Below are positions 17,109-24,958 of a stretch of 36,922 nucleotides of DNA, piece after piece. Source of the DNA: Vulcanimicrobiota bacterium. Lineage in GTDB: Bacteria; Vulcanimicrobiota; Xenobia; Xenobiales; JADMJV01. Within the stretch, counting starts at the first letter, position 1. The number at the start of each line of letters is the position of its first letter. Where the stretch lies: positions 1 to 36,922 of the forward strand of contig JAEXNA010000090.1 in the NCBI GenBank assembly GCA_023447635.1, read 5' to 3'. A program made the position numbers and the translations under genes. Below the pieces are notes generated by a model. The model did not search any database. It was not told where the DNA came from and saw nothing but the letters and a program-made list of their open reading frames with translations.

Positions 17109-19220
17109 ATGCGACGCGGGGGAACAATCCGTGGAGGAGCCGCTGGGCTTCTCCTGACTATGCTCATGCTAGGAGCCGAGCCGGCCCTGGCTCAGGAGAC
17201 CGGCGCGGAAACGGCGCCGGCCGCAGCGAGCGGGACGGCGCAAAGCGCTCCAGCCGAGCCTGTGTTCATTCAGGCCGAGAGCGTCGAGCGTCGAGGGCAG
17301 TTGACCATCGCTACGGGTAACGTGACGGTCGAAGTTCAGGGCATGAGGCTGGACTGCCAGAGGTTGATCTATAACCCCAGTCTTGGCGTGATTACGGCCG
17401 AGCGCGAGTGCCTCTTCACCTGGGGCGACAACTTCGCTGCCTCCGAGACGCTGGTGCTCGACGTCAACACCAATGAAGCCGTGATGCATCAGGTTGCGGG
17501 CAAAAGCGAAGACGTCGCGGTGGGCGATAAGAACTTCGAAGGCAGCATGTATTTCTGGGCGGATACGATGACTTACACCCCCAAGAAGGTCACCTTGCAG
17601 AAGGCCGTTCTGACCACCTGTAACATCGAGCCGAACGACTTGCATTACCAGATCAACTCCGACCAGGTCGACCTGTACCCGGGGGACAAAATGATCGCCG
17701 CCAACACCTCGTTCACCATCGGAGGCAATCGACTCTACACGTTGCCGACGATGGTTTTCCCGCTCAACGAGAAGCGATCGAAGCGGCAGGGCTATTTCCC
17801 TTCGGTCGGCTACAACAATCTGGACGGCGCCTTCCTTCGTAACTCTTTCAACTACTCGTTCAACGAGGGGAACTTCGGTTCGGCGAATCTCGACGTGTAT
17901 CAACGTTCCGGCCTGGGTTACGGACTCGAGCACTTCTTTGACCTCGGAGAGCGGGGCAACGGAAATTTTTACTTCTACAGCCAGAACGGCCAGCAGTCGG
18001 CAAGAAACCGCTTCGAACTTCGGGCCAACGGAAATTTCCGAATCGACGAGTTCACCCAGGTCGGAGTTTCCTACAACGCCAACCAGTTTGAACTGCCGGG
18101 AGAGGTTAGCCCACTGAATGTGGCTTCCTCGATCAACCTTTCGCGTTACACCGAAGGAAGCGCGTTACAGATCGGCGCCAACTTCTCGCGCAACGGCGAG
18201 AACGACAACCGCAGCTACCGCTTCTACTACGACCTGGACCTTTCCGACCAGTGGTCGGTGCTGACCCGGGCCGACCTGTCGACCTCGTCCACCGAGTTCA
18301 CGGAGAGCAACCGGTATCACTATCTGGGAAGCCTGCGGCATCGCAACGACCTGTTTGAAGGCGACCTCTCGTACGAACGCAGCGGCGGTCAAGACACCTT
18401 CTATCTCAACCGGCAGCCGGAACTTTCGCTGCGCAGCTACCCCTTCCAGCTGGGCTTTTTACCGCTCACGGCCTCGGCGAGTTTCGGAGTTTTGGAAGAG
18501 GCGCCCTCCCTGTTCCGAACCGAGCGTTACCGCTTCGACCTGCGAGTGCCCGACCAGATCGTAGAGACCCCGATGGGCAACTTTCACGCCGGCGCGGGGA
18601 TCCGCCAGCAGCTTTACGGCAGCGGTCAGGAGCAGTACGTGTTAGGGACTCGTCTGGGCTGGACCCATGATGTGGCCGACCATCTGGTCATGCGTTTTGA
18701 CTACAACTGGCAAGACAGCGCCGGATACACTCCTTTTCAACACGACCTGGCGTTCGGCTACCAGACGCTGTCCGGCGGTATCGAGCTCTACAACAGCGAC
18801 AATTTCCGCCTCGCTACCACGGGCGCTTACGACCTGAACTACAGCGCCGCCTACGACATCATCACCCGCCTTGACGTCAATCCCGTCGAGGGTTGGGAGC
18901 TGACCGCAGCTGCCAACCTCGACCCTAATACGGGCACCTGGCGTTCGGTAGATTCCGGGGTGACGGCCCAGTTGACGCCCGGGGTGTCGCTGACTCATTG
19001 GAGCATCTACGACCTGGTCAACGGTCGCCTGACCTACCAGAACTTCTCGCTGAATTATGAGGATCACGATTGGATCGGCAGTTTGACCTATCGCGGCGTT
19101 CAGAACGAAGTGTTCTTGCAGATGTCGCTCAAGGCGTTCCCGCTGCGTTCGACCAAGATCGGGCCGGATACCGCCCTGCCGATTCTGCCGACCAACATCT
19201 CGAACGCCTTTACCCGCTAG
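17109..19220 (+). CDS. lptD: LptD/OstA-like outer-membrane LPS assembly protein
   Basis: A protein of about 703 residues with a signal peptide (RRGGTIRGG, LLLTMLMLGAEPALAQ). An OstA/LptA-like beta-jellyroll region (about 50-150, AESVERRGQLTIATGNVTVEVQG) is followed by a long stretch of alternating aromatic and polar strands typical of an outer-membrane barrel. LptD proteins insert lipopolysaccharide into the outer leaflet. The C-terminal barrel lacks the cysteine pair used in E. coli LptD for disulfide maturation; the few cysteines are all in the N-terminal half. The ATG at 17109 has no good ribosome site; TTG 17100 and GTG 17079 are in-frame alternatives. Its stop overlaps tail-to-tail with the sirtuin stop. 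Confidence 0.85.
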   Translation: MRRGGTIRGGAAGLLLTMLMLGAEPALAQETGAETAPAAASGTAQSAPAEPVFIQAESVERRGQLTIATGNVTVEVQGMRLDCQRLIYNPSLGVITAERECLFTWGDNFAASETLVLDVNTNEAVMHQVAGKSEDVAVGDKNFEGSMYFWADTMTYTPKKVTLQKAVLTTCNIEPNDLHYQINSDQVDLYPGDKMIAANTSFTIGGNRLYTLPTMVFPLNEKRSKRQGYFPSVGYNNLDGAFLRNSFNYSFNEGNFGSANLDVYQRSGLGYGLEHFFDLGERGNGNFYFYSQNGQQSARNRFELRANGNFRIDEFTQVGVSYNANQFELPGEVSPLNVASSINLSRYTEGSALQIGANFSRNGENDNRSYRFYYDLDLSDQWSVLTRADLSTSSTEFTESNRYHYLGSLRHRNDLFEGDLSYERSGGQDTFYLNRQPELSLRSYPFQLGFLPLTASASFGVLEEAPSLFRTERYRFDLRVPDQIVETPMGNFHAGAGIRQQLYGSGQEQYVLGTRLGWTHDVADHLVMRFDYNWQDSAGYTPFQHDLAFGYQTLSGGIELYNSDNFRLATTGAYDLNYSAAYDIITRLDVNPVEGWELTAAANLDPNTGTWRSVDSGVTAQLTPGVSLTHWSIYDLVNGRLTYQNFSLNYEDHDWIGSLTYRGVQNEVFLQMSLKAFPLRSTKIGPDTALPILPTNISNAFTR

Positions 19221-19927
19221 CTTCCGGCAAGCTCTCTGGGCAGCGTCTCTTCCGACGGCCCGGGGACAAAATGGCGGAAGTTGCCGGAACTCTCCAGGTT
19301 GAATTCGACCGTGACGGCGCCGTTGCTCTGGGCGTAGTCGACCATCATGGCCGCGGGCAGAACGGTGCCGGAAGTGCCGATGGCGATGAACAGGTCCACT
19401 TTCCGCAGGGCTTTTTTCATACCCCAGGTTGCCTCCACGGGAAGCATCTCTCCGAACAGCACGATGTCGGGACGCAATCTTCCGCCGCATACCGTGCAGA
19501 GGCCGGCGTAATCGCGCTGGTCCTCGATCGGCTCTGCGCTGCACGCCTCGTTGTTGCAGCGAGAGCGCGTGATGTTGCCGTGCAGTTCGACGAGGTTCAG
19601 AGTTCCCGCTCGACGGTGAAGTCCGTCCACGTTCTGGGTTATCAAGGTGAACTCGGTTTCCAGCGGTAGCGAAGCCTCGAACTCGACGAGCGCCAGGTGG
19701 CCGGCGTTGGGGGACGCCTGCAGCGCCCCAGCGCGCAGGGGGAGAAAGAAGTCCCAGCAGCCCATCAGGTCGCTACGGATACCGTCGGCCGATGCCAACG
19801 GGTGGATCTCTCCGTCTTTCCAAAGCCCGTCTTTTCCTCGGTAGGTGGGAAGTCCCGAACCAACGGAGAGGCCGGCTCCTGTGAGAACGACCACATGGCG
19901 AAAGGAGCGATAATCGAGAAGGGGCAT
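19217..19927 (-). CDS. Sirtuin, NAD-dependent protein deacylase (Sir2/CobB)
   Basis: A 236-residue Sir2-family enzyme that removes acyl groups from lysines using NAD+. TGAGLSVGSGLPTYRG (16-31) binds NAD, TQNVDGLHRRAG starts at 97, and H116 in VELHGN is the catalytic base. A zinc ribbon is formed by CNNEAC and a later CTVC, and GTSGTVLPAA completes the Rossmann part. Where CobB has the Y-x-x-R desuccinylase signature this protein reads F-F-L-P-L-R (60-65), so desuccinylase activity is not predicted. The start at 19927 fits the Sir2 N-terminus; upstream in-frame sequence overlaps the preceding gene's reading frame region and looks non-coding. It is the last gene of a cvpA-led minus-strand group. 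Confidence 0.92.
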   Translation of the reverse strand: MPLLDYRSFRHVVVLTGAGLSVGSGLPTYRGKDGLWKDGEIHPLASADGIRSDLMGCWDFFLPLRAGALQASPNAGHLALVEFEASLPLETEFTLITQNVDGLHRRAGTLNLVELHGNITRSRCNNEACSAEPIEDQRDYAGLCTVCGGRLRPDIVLFGEMLPVEATWGMKKALRKVDLFIAIGTSGTVLPAAMMVDYAQSNGAVTVEFNLESSGNFRHFVPGPSEETLPRELAGS

Positions 19928-19980
19928 GCCAGGGGAATTCGTCACCGCCCCATCAGAGACCCCTGTTGCAGTCAGTCCAA

Positions 19981-20799
19981 CTAGCGGGCGAGGGCGCTCA
20001 GTGTGGCGAGCCGCTGATCCTGCAGCTGTTTGCCCAGTTCCGTCTGCTCTTTGTTCAGGCGGCGTACCCTGGTCAGTGCGCCCCGACTTTCGCCACGGCC
20101 CAGCCGATCGAGCTGCTCGGCCGTACGGGTGAGTAGCGTCAGGCGTCGGACCGCCAACTCCTGGAGATTCTGCAGTTCCTTCGCGGTCGCGACTTCGCCA
20201 GCTTTCGCCTGCAGTCCCAGCAGCTCGCGAACAAATCCGCCACTCTGGCCCTGCGCGCCGCTCAGCACGTGAGCCTGAAGACGGTAGGTCAGATCGATTT
20301 CCGCTTTCCAGAGGGGTAGCCAACCTGCTTCCCAGGCCAGGTAGCGGGCCCTCCCCGAGCCTTTGGCGGCAACCGCTCGCAGCCGCGCGTTGTTGGCCGA
20401 GCGCCATTCCAGAACGGCGACAGCGCGGTTACGAGTCAGCTCGTTGAGTTGGCGGAACAGCGCCCTTTGACCCTCGGCGTCAGGGGCGCTTTCTGAAGTG
20501 AACGCTTTGACCGCTTGAAGCAGGCCGCTCTCGGACTGGCTCACTCGAGCTGCGATCGGCTTCGGAAGCGCTAGCGGAGTCCGCAGCTCTCGGCCGACCC
20601 CGTCGAGAAGCTGGCGAGTGGCCTGCAGGCCCTGCCGGCCGGTCAGCCAGTCCTCCAGACCGCCGGCCAGTCGGGCCAGGGCCTGATCGTGCTTTTGCAC
20701 CCCTTTTTCCGACGCCGCGACGGCAGGGAAGGAGCCGGCCTGGCCCAGGACGGGAGAGGAAAGCCAGAAGATCAGGGAGAGGCGCAGGAGGATGGCTAT
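19981..20799 (-). CDS. Exported helical protein of unknown function, start unclear
   Basis: The coding frame runs to a stop at 19981 and has strong coding character from the end of cvpA. It begins with a hydrophobic segment that looks like a signal peptide (LLRLSLIFWLSSPVLGQAG), then a long helical, Gln/Arg/Leu-rich region (QKHDQALARLAGGLEDW, ELQNLQELAVRRL, TRVRRLNKEQTELGKQLQDQ) suggesting coiled coil. No family is recognised. No ATG, GTG or TTG lies between the cvpA stop and the signal segment. Candidates are ATA at 20799 overlapping the cvpA TAG, or CTG at 20787; a GTG at 20700 would remove the signal. A -1 slip on the A6 run in cvpA would also enter this frame. It lies between cvpA and the sirtuin gene on the same strand. 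Confidence 0.65.
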   Translation of the reverse strand: MAILLRLSLIFWLSSPVLGQAGSFPAVAASEKGVQKHDQALARLAGGLEDWLTGRQGLQATRQLLDGVGRELRTPLALPKPIAARVSQSESGLLQAVKAFTSESAPDAEGQRALFRQLNELTRNRAVAVLEWRSANNARLRAVAAKGSGRARYLAWEAGWLPLWKAEIDLTYRLQAHVLSGAQGQSGGFVRELLGLQAKAGEVATAKELQNLQELAVRRLTLLTRTAEQLDRLGRGESRGALTRVRRLNKEQTELGKQLQDQRLATLSALAR

Positions 20800-21344
20800 T
20801 TTTTGGATGACTTCAGCCCCGTGTTGATAAAATCTTTGGCCAGGTCGGTAGGCGCCATGAGATAGATGGTTGGCGTCGCAACCGGGCGTAGCCCCAGGAA
20901 GGCCGAGACGATAGCGCCGCGGCGAAGCTTGGGCGCTTCCCGCACGGGCACCAGCTCCAGGTAGAAGAGCGCTCCGGTGATCAGGCACATCAGCCAGGCG
21001 CCTTTGAAAAAGCCCAGGGCTAGACCCGCGCGTTTGTCGGTGAGCTTATCGATCATCTTTTCTTCTTTCATCCTGCGCTCGGCGGTCAATCCCGCACTGA
21101 AGATGGCCAGAAATATCACGATAAAGACGGTAAAGAAACTTAACCGCTGCAAAAACTGCAGGCTCCAGCCTTTGAAGAGCAGGCCGTGCAGGAAGTCCGC
21201 TAGGGGACGAAACATGCGAAAGCCCAGGAAGCCCGCCGTCAGCAAAGCGATGAAGTCGGTGATTTCGAGAATGATTCCACGGTTATAGGCCAACGAAAGT
21301 AGTCCACAGAACAGAATCGCCAGCATCACATCAAGCCAAGACAT
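20796..21344 (-). CDS. CvpA-family membrane protein
   Basis: A 182-residue inner-membrane protein with about four hydrophobic segments: near the N-terminus (DVMLAILFCGLLSLAYNRG), then FIALLTAGFLGFRMF, FFTVFIVIFLAIFSAGL, and GFFKGAWLMCLITGALFYL. The layout and the RGIILEITDFIALL and DKRAGLALGFFKGAW motifs fit the CvpA/YqxD colicin-V-production family; these proteins affect envelope stress and transport, but their mechanism is not settled. The last codons are TCC AAA AAA TAG, with the next frame beginning there. It is divergent from the lipoprotein at 21483 across 138 bp and probably the first gene of a three-gene minus-strand operon. Confidence 0.75.
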   Translation of the reverse strand: MSWLDVMLAILFCGLLSLAYNRGIILEITDFIALLTAGFLGFRMFRPLADFLHGLLFKGWSLQFLQRLSFFTVFIVIFLAIFSAGLTAERRMKEEKMIDKLTDKRAGLALGFFKGAWLMCLITGALFYLELVPVREAPKLRRGAIVSAFLGLRPVATPTIYLMAPTDLAKDFINTGLKSSKK

Positions 21345-21482
21345 AGAAGGAACCCCTTTGCCGGGGGATTGCCTCTCGGTCGAGCCGCTTCCTTCCGACC
21401 AGCGAGGGTAGGCTAGCGAGGTCCAGGGGAATTAGGCCGACAGGCTCACAGGGAAGTCCGGCGGCGCTACGAACGGCGAAAG

Positions 21483-22205
21483 ATGAAAATTTTCCAAGTC
21501 CGACTCTGCACTGCCCTGTTGACACTGGCCCTGGCCTTCGGTTGCGCCAGCGAAGGAGATGACGGCCCCAATCGGGCTGGTAGCGATGGACCTGGGACGA
21601 TCCCAAGCGACGGCCGAAGACTTCTGGTTTTCACGGTCGCGGTGAACCCGAACGGTTCGGTTGACCGCACCGGTCGCGGGATCTATGCCATCTTGCTCAA
21701 CGCCCAGGGGCAGCCGATCGAAGCGACCGACATCGACACCTTTACGGATTTCATTCGCTTCGACGGACAGAACTTTATCTGGTATCACCGCCTGGCTGAA
21801 GTACCCAACCCGGGATTCACCTTCGTTCAGGTCGGCCCGCTGAGCGGCCAGGCGCAGGTCGCCGCTGACGGCAAATCGTTCGAGGTTACCGTCGACCTTG
21901 GCGACCCGACCAGCTACATCAACCAGCTGATCCCGGCTAACCGATTTACCGCTCACGTGGTGACCACCGACGCCGAGGGTGGTCAGCAGTTGGGTCGCCT
22001 GATCGACACTTTGGGCCAGGGCCCGAACATCGACTCGAACAGTCTGCAAACGGTCAGTGTGGTACGAGGCCTGGGAGCGTCGCAGCCGATCCCTCAGAGC
22101 TACCCGTTCGATCCCCTCAACGACTACGTGACCCATAGCAGTCTGGGGCCGGACTACCCCTACGCCAACTTCGATATCGCTCGATTCGAGGTCACCGCTC
22201 GCTAG
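21483..22205 (+). CDS. Putative lipoprotein of unknown function
   Basis: A 240-residue protein with a lipoprotein signal (KIFQVRLCTALLTLALAFG before C21). After a short Asp/Gly/Pro-rich linker the protein has beta-rich segments such as RRLLVFTVAVNPNGSVDRTG, AIYAILL-type strands, and NFIWYHRLAEVPNPGFTFVQ. No family is recognised. Tyr-Pro-rich text near the C-terminus ends in FDIARFEVTAR. It is a single gene between the divergent cvpA group and the upp operon. Export as an envelope lipoprotein is well supported; function is not. Confidence 0.8.
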   Translation: MKIFQVRLCTALLTLALAFGCASEGDDGPNRAGSDGPGTIPSDGRRLLVFTVAVNPNGSVDRTGRGIYAILLNAQGQPIEATDIDTFTDFIRFDGQNFIWYHRLAEVPNPGFTFVQVGPLSGQAQVAADGKSFEVTVDLGDPTSYINQLIPANRFTAHVVTTDAEGGQQLGRLIDTLGQGPNIDSNSLQTVSVVRGLGASQPIPQSYPFDPLNDYVTHSSLGPDYPYANFDIARFEVTAR

Positions 22206-22225
22206 GGGCGCTGCCGGAGACCCCG

Positions 22226-22291
22226 TTGACATATAGCGACGTATATTTTGGGCAGGCGGAACGGGGCGTTCGAGGTAATATCGGGAATATT
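22226..22291. promoter_or_regulatory. Possible control region upstream of upp
   Basis: In the 236-bp gap before upp, TTGACA (22226-22231) is a consensus -35, but no good -10 follows at 16-18 nt. It overlaps the inverted repeat ATATA-gcgacg-TATAT (22231-22246). A second AT-rich inverted repeat, AATAT-cggga-ATATT, is at 22277-22291. Both are AT-rich spots in GC-rich DNA. A promoter with operators is inferred, not shown. Confidence 0.35.
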
Positions 22292-22441
22292 TTCGACGAA
22301 TCGACCCGTTTCGCATGCGCAACAATAGACGAGCTAAGATGTCGGCGGGCTTTCCGGTTGCTCCCCTAGACTCTCCGGGGGAGGGGAAAATCGGCCGGGC
22401 ATGTGGGAGGGGATCGTCGCACCCTGCCAAAGGCGCGCGCC

Positions 22442-23098
22442 ATGACTGCCACCACGCCCACTCAAACCAATCTTTGTGTCATCGACCACCCCCTGGTAAC
22501 CCATAAGCTGACCCATCTGCGCTGCAAGAAGACGGGGAGCACCGAGTTCCGTGCGCTCGTCGAAGAGATTGCTGCGCTGATGGCCTACGAAGCCACTCGC
22601 GACCTGCCTCTGGTCGAAGAGCCTGTCGAGACGCCGCTCGAGGTGATGACCGGCAAATACATCAGCGGGAAGAAGTTGGCTATCGTTCCGATTCTGCGGG
22701 CCGGACTCGGGATGCTCGAAGGCATCCTGCGGCTGGTTCCCAACGCCAAGGTCGGTCACATGGGGATTTATCGCAACGAAGAGACGCTCGAGCCCGTCGA
22801 ATACTTCTGTAAGATGCCGGACGACCTGCAGGAGCGCGACATCCTGCTCCTCGATCCGATGCTGGCCACCGGCGGCTCGGTGATCGCCACCATCGAGGCG
22901 TTGCAGCGACGCGGGGCCAAGCCGGAACAGATCAAGTTCCTTTGCCTGCTGGCTTCCCCGGTCGGTGTCGAGCGTTTGACCGAAGCGTTCCCTCAGGTCA
23001 AGATCTACACCGCTTCCGTCGACAACCGCCTCGACGAGCGCGGCTACATCCGTCCCGGCCTGGGCGACGCCGGCGACCGGATTTTCGGAACTCACTAA
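22442..23098 (+). CDS. upp: Uracil phosphoribosyltransferase
   Basis: A 218-residue UPRTase converting uracil and PRPP to UMP in pyrimidine salvage. HPLVTHKLTHLR near the N-terminus, GKKLAIVPILRAGLGMLEG, the PRPP-binding LLLDPMLATGGSVIATIEAL and the C-terminal uracil-binding YIRPGLGDAGDRIFGT are all diagnostic. Length is close to the usual 208. I chose ATG 22442, which follows AAAGG; a longer GTG start adds a non-conserved segment. Its TAA overlaps the next ATG (TAATG), so translation into the following gene is coupled, an unusual link from salvage to a pilin-gene run. Confidence 0.96.
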   Translation: MTATTPTQTNLCVIDHPLVTHKLTHLRCKKTGSTEFRALVEEIAALMAYEATRDLPLVEEPVETPLEVMTGKYISGKKLAIVPILRAGLGMLEGILRLVPNAKVGHMGIYRNEETLEPVEYFCKMPDDLQERDILLLDPMLATGGSVIATIEALQRRGAKPEQIKFLCLLASPVGVERLTEAFPQVKIYTASVDNRLDERGYIRPGLGDAGDRIFGTH

Positions 23099-23613
23099 TG
23101 CGAAGGTTTGGCTTGCTCGGCATTGTCCTGCTGCTGCTCTGCCTTGCCGGGCAGGCCGAACCCGCGGCGAAGCCGCACGAGTTCTGGAAGCTGGACTCGG
23201 AACGGTCGGGAGCGGCGACGGTCAGCAGTTTCTCGGCCCGAAAGCCGCCCCATAAGGGCCAGGGTCTTCTCATGTGCGCCGTCTGGCCCAAGGACAGCCG
23301 TCAGCCGGCTGAACTCGAGCCGACGGAGGTGTTGGCTGGACTCTACAGTGAGCTCAAAGATTTCCAACTGCTGGGAAGCAAAGAGGCGCTCTGGGGAGGT
23401 CAGCCGGCTCGGCTGATCGCGTTCAAGGCGAAGGTCGACAAACGGCACGTGGTCGGCCGCTCCTTACTGGCTCAAACGCCGGAGGGAACCGAGATTCTGC
23501 TGCTGGTCACCAATCACGAAATGCAAAGCGAGTTCCATAAAGAGTTCGAGCGCATGCAGAAGGCATGGAGTTTTGGGAGGCCGGCGACCTCCAATGTGCT
23601 ATACTCGCATTGA
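23098..23613 (+). CDS. Small secreted protein of unknown function
   Basis: A 171-residue protein with a clear Sec signal peptide (RRFGLLGIVLLLLCLAGQAEPA). The mature part is about 150 residues of mixed alpha/beta composition, with LLMCAVWPKDS, EVLAGLYSELKDFQLLGSKEALWG, TPEGTEILLLVTNHE and a helical EFHKEFERMQKAW end. It resembles small periplasmic proteins of the DUF1795/PsbP shape in layout, but I do not assign a family. The start overlaps the upp stop by 1 nt and its stop overlaps the next start (TGATG), placing it inside a coupled run leading to the pilin-like genes. A role in pilus assembly is inference from position only. Confidence 0.75.
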   Translation: MRRFGLLGIVLLLLCLAGQAEPAAKPHEFWKLDSERSGAATVSSFSARKPPHKGQGLLMCAVWPKDSRQPAELEPTEVLAGLYSELKDFQLLGSKEALWGGQPARLIAFKAKVDKRHVVGRSLLAQTPEGTEILLLVTNHEMQSEFHKEFERMQKAWSFGRPATSNVLYSH

Positions 23614-24104
23614 TGCTGCCTCATCGTGACAAGCCGAAAAGAAGCTCCCGTCAAGGTTTGACGCTTCTCGAGGTTCTGATCTCGATGGCTTTGCTGGTCC
23701 TGGTCGTGACTTCGTTCGCGGTGATCTACCCCTCGGGTTTCCGCCTGCATCGGAAAAGCCGCATGTCCACCGACGCCGCGCAAGCGGCCCGCGCGGTGAT
23801 CAACGAGCTCAAAGGGCTGCCGTTGACCGATGAGACGGGCGGGCTGTCGCTGGCCTACCTGGCCACCAATGGCTACAAGGCCGACGACGCGACCGTGGAC
23901 GGTTTCCCCAGGAGCGCCCTCCCGCCCGGCTACCGGTTGGCAGACGAGAAGGGTATCGACGTGACTCTCTACGACCTGGCGGGGGGGACCGACCCCTCGG
24001 TTTACGCCAGCATGAAGGTCACTCTGATTTACATCGACCCTTACAACAGCAAGGGCGAGCCGGTGCGAATGACCATGGCGGCGGGGAAAAGATGGAACGG
24101 TTAA
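23613..24104 (+). CDS. Type IV minor prepilin (PilV-like)
   Basis: A 163-residue class III prepilin. A basic leader of 15 residues ends in RQG15, followed by LTLLEVLISMALLVLVV with Glu at mature position 5 (E20), the signature cut and methylated by prepilin peptidase. A short globular part includes HRKSRMSTDAAQAARAVINELKGLP. Family members prime pilus assembly or act in secretion pseudopili. The ATG at 23613 shares TGATG with the upstream stop; this start gives a normal leader length. It overlaps the next pilin gene by 13 nt. Confidence 0.88.
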   Translation: MLPHRDKPKRSSRQGLTLLEVLISMALLVLVVTSFAVIYPSGFRLHRKSRMSTDAAQAARAVINELKGLPLTDETGGLSLAYLATNGYKADDATVDGFPRSALPPGYRLADEKGIDVTLYDLAGGTDPSVYASMKVTLIYIDPYNSKGEPVRMTMAAGKRWNG

Positions 24105-24958
24105 GGCGTCGCTCCTCTCATGGCCTGTCGCTGGTGGAGGGCCTGGTGGCCGGTCTCCTGGCGCTGGTCCTGGGGGTCCTGATCTGGAAGTTTATCGCCT
24201 CCAGTTTGGGCGCTCACCGCAAGAGCACCCTGAGCCGCTCGGCCCAGTCCGGGACTCGAGAGCTGATCGGTCTGCTGGTAGGAGAGCTGCGCTCGGCGGC
24301 GGTGCCTCCGCTGGTCTCTCCCTCGGTCAGCACGCCCGTCTTTTGGCCCGGGGTATGGGGCCGCGCCCAGGAGGGCGAGGGGCTGGGAGACTTTTTCCCC
24401 CGGGAGGAGACCGTCGAAGGCGAGTCCCGCTGGGACCTTTCCAGTAACCGGGTGCTCTACGTGCGGGTCGTCGACAACCCTTCCGAGACCACTCTCGACC
24501 CCCTGGCTCGTTATGCTCTGGTCGAACTCCTGGTTCCGGAAGAGCGTCCGGGAACGGTCGAACGTCGGGTCCACACGTTGACGGATCTGGGCCGCCAACT
24601 CCTGCAGGTGCAATCCGTCCAGGGAGCAGATTCTGCTACTCGGCGAAGCTGGCTCTTGTCGCCCGAGACCCTACTGGGTGCCGAAGCGCCCGAGACGCCG
24701 GACACGGTGTTCGACGCCGGTCCGGACTCCCGGGTCGCCTTTCGGATCTCCCACCGCGATTGGACGCCTCCCTCGGATCCGGGACGTACCCGCAATCCGG
24801 AAATTTTCGATCCCGCCGTCTTTCGGGTCGAAGTTGTGGTCGCCTACGAGCCTCAACTTTCGACGGCCGTGAATGTCCCCTGGCCCGTGCCGGAGCAGTG
24901 GGACACTCTGAGGCAAGAGACCACCGAGTTGAGAATCCCCAGTGTGAGAGGTAACTAG
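24092..24958 (+). CDS. Type IV minor prepilin (PilW-like)
   Basis: A 288-residue prepilin-like protein. The leader MERLRRRSSHG11 is followed by LSLVEGLVAGLLALVLGVLIW with Glu at mature position 5 (E16). The C-terminal domain is larger than in the previous pilin, about 240 residues, with many short strands. PilW/GspJ-type subunits sit near the pilus tip; exact class is inferred from size and order. The start lies inside the preceding gene (13-nt overlap), and the next gene's ATG follows directly after its TAG, so these three genes are translationally linked. Confidence 0.85.
   Translation: MERLRRRSSHGLSLVEGLVAGLLALVLGVLIWKFIASSLGAHRKSTLSRSAQSGTRELIGLLVGELRSAAVPPLVSPSVSTPVFWPGVWGRAQEGEGLGDFFPREETVEGESRWDLSSNRVLYVRVVDNPSETTLDPLARYALVELLVPEERPGTVERRVHTLTDLGRQLLQVQSVQGADSATRRSWLLSPETLLGAEAPETPDTVFDAGPDSRVAFRISHRDWTPPSDPGRTRNPEIFDPAVFRVEVVVAYEPQLSTAVNVPWPVPEQWDTLRQETTELRIPSVRGN

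Noticed and set aside
19928..20407. N-terminal extension of the sirtuin
   Set aside because: The added residues are Arg/Gly/Pro-rich and lie on the coding frame of the upstream helical protein; the Sir2 domain begins right after the chosen start.
22226..22260. Full sigma-70 promoter with TTGACA before upp
   Set aside because: No -10 close to consensus is found at the right spacing; only the -35-like hexamer is present, so it is listed as a possible region.
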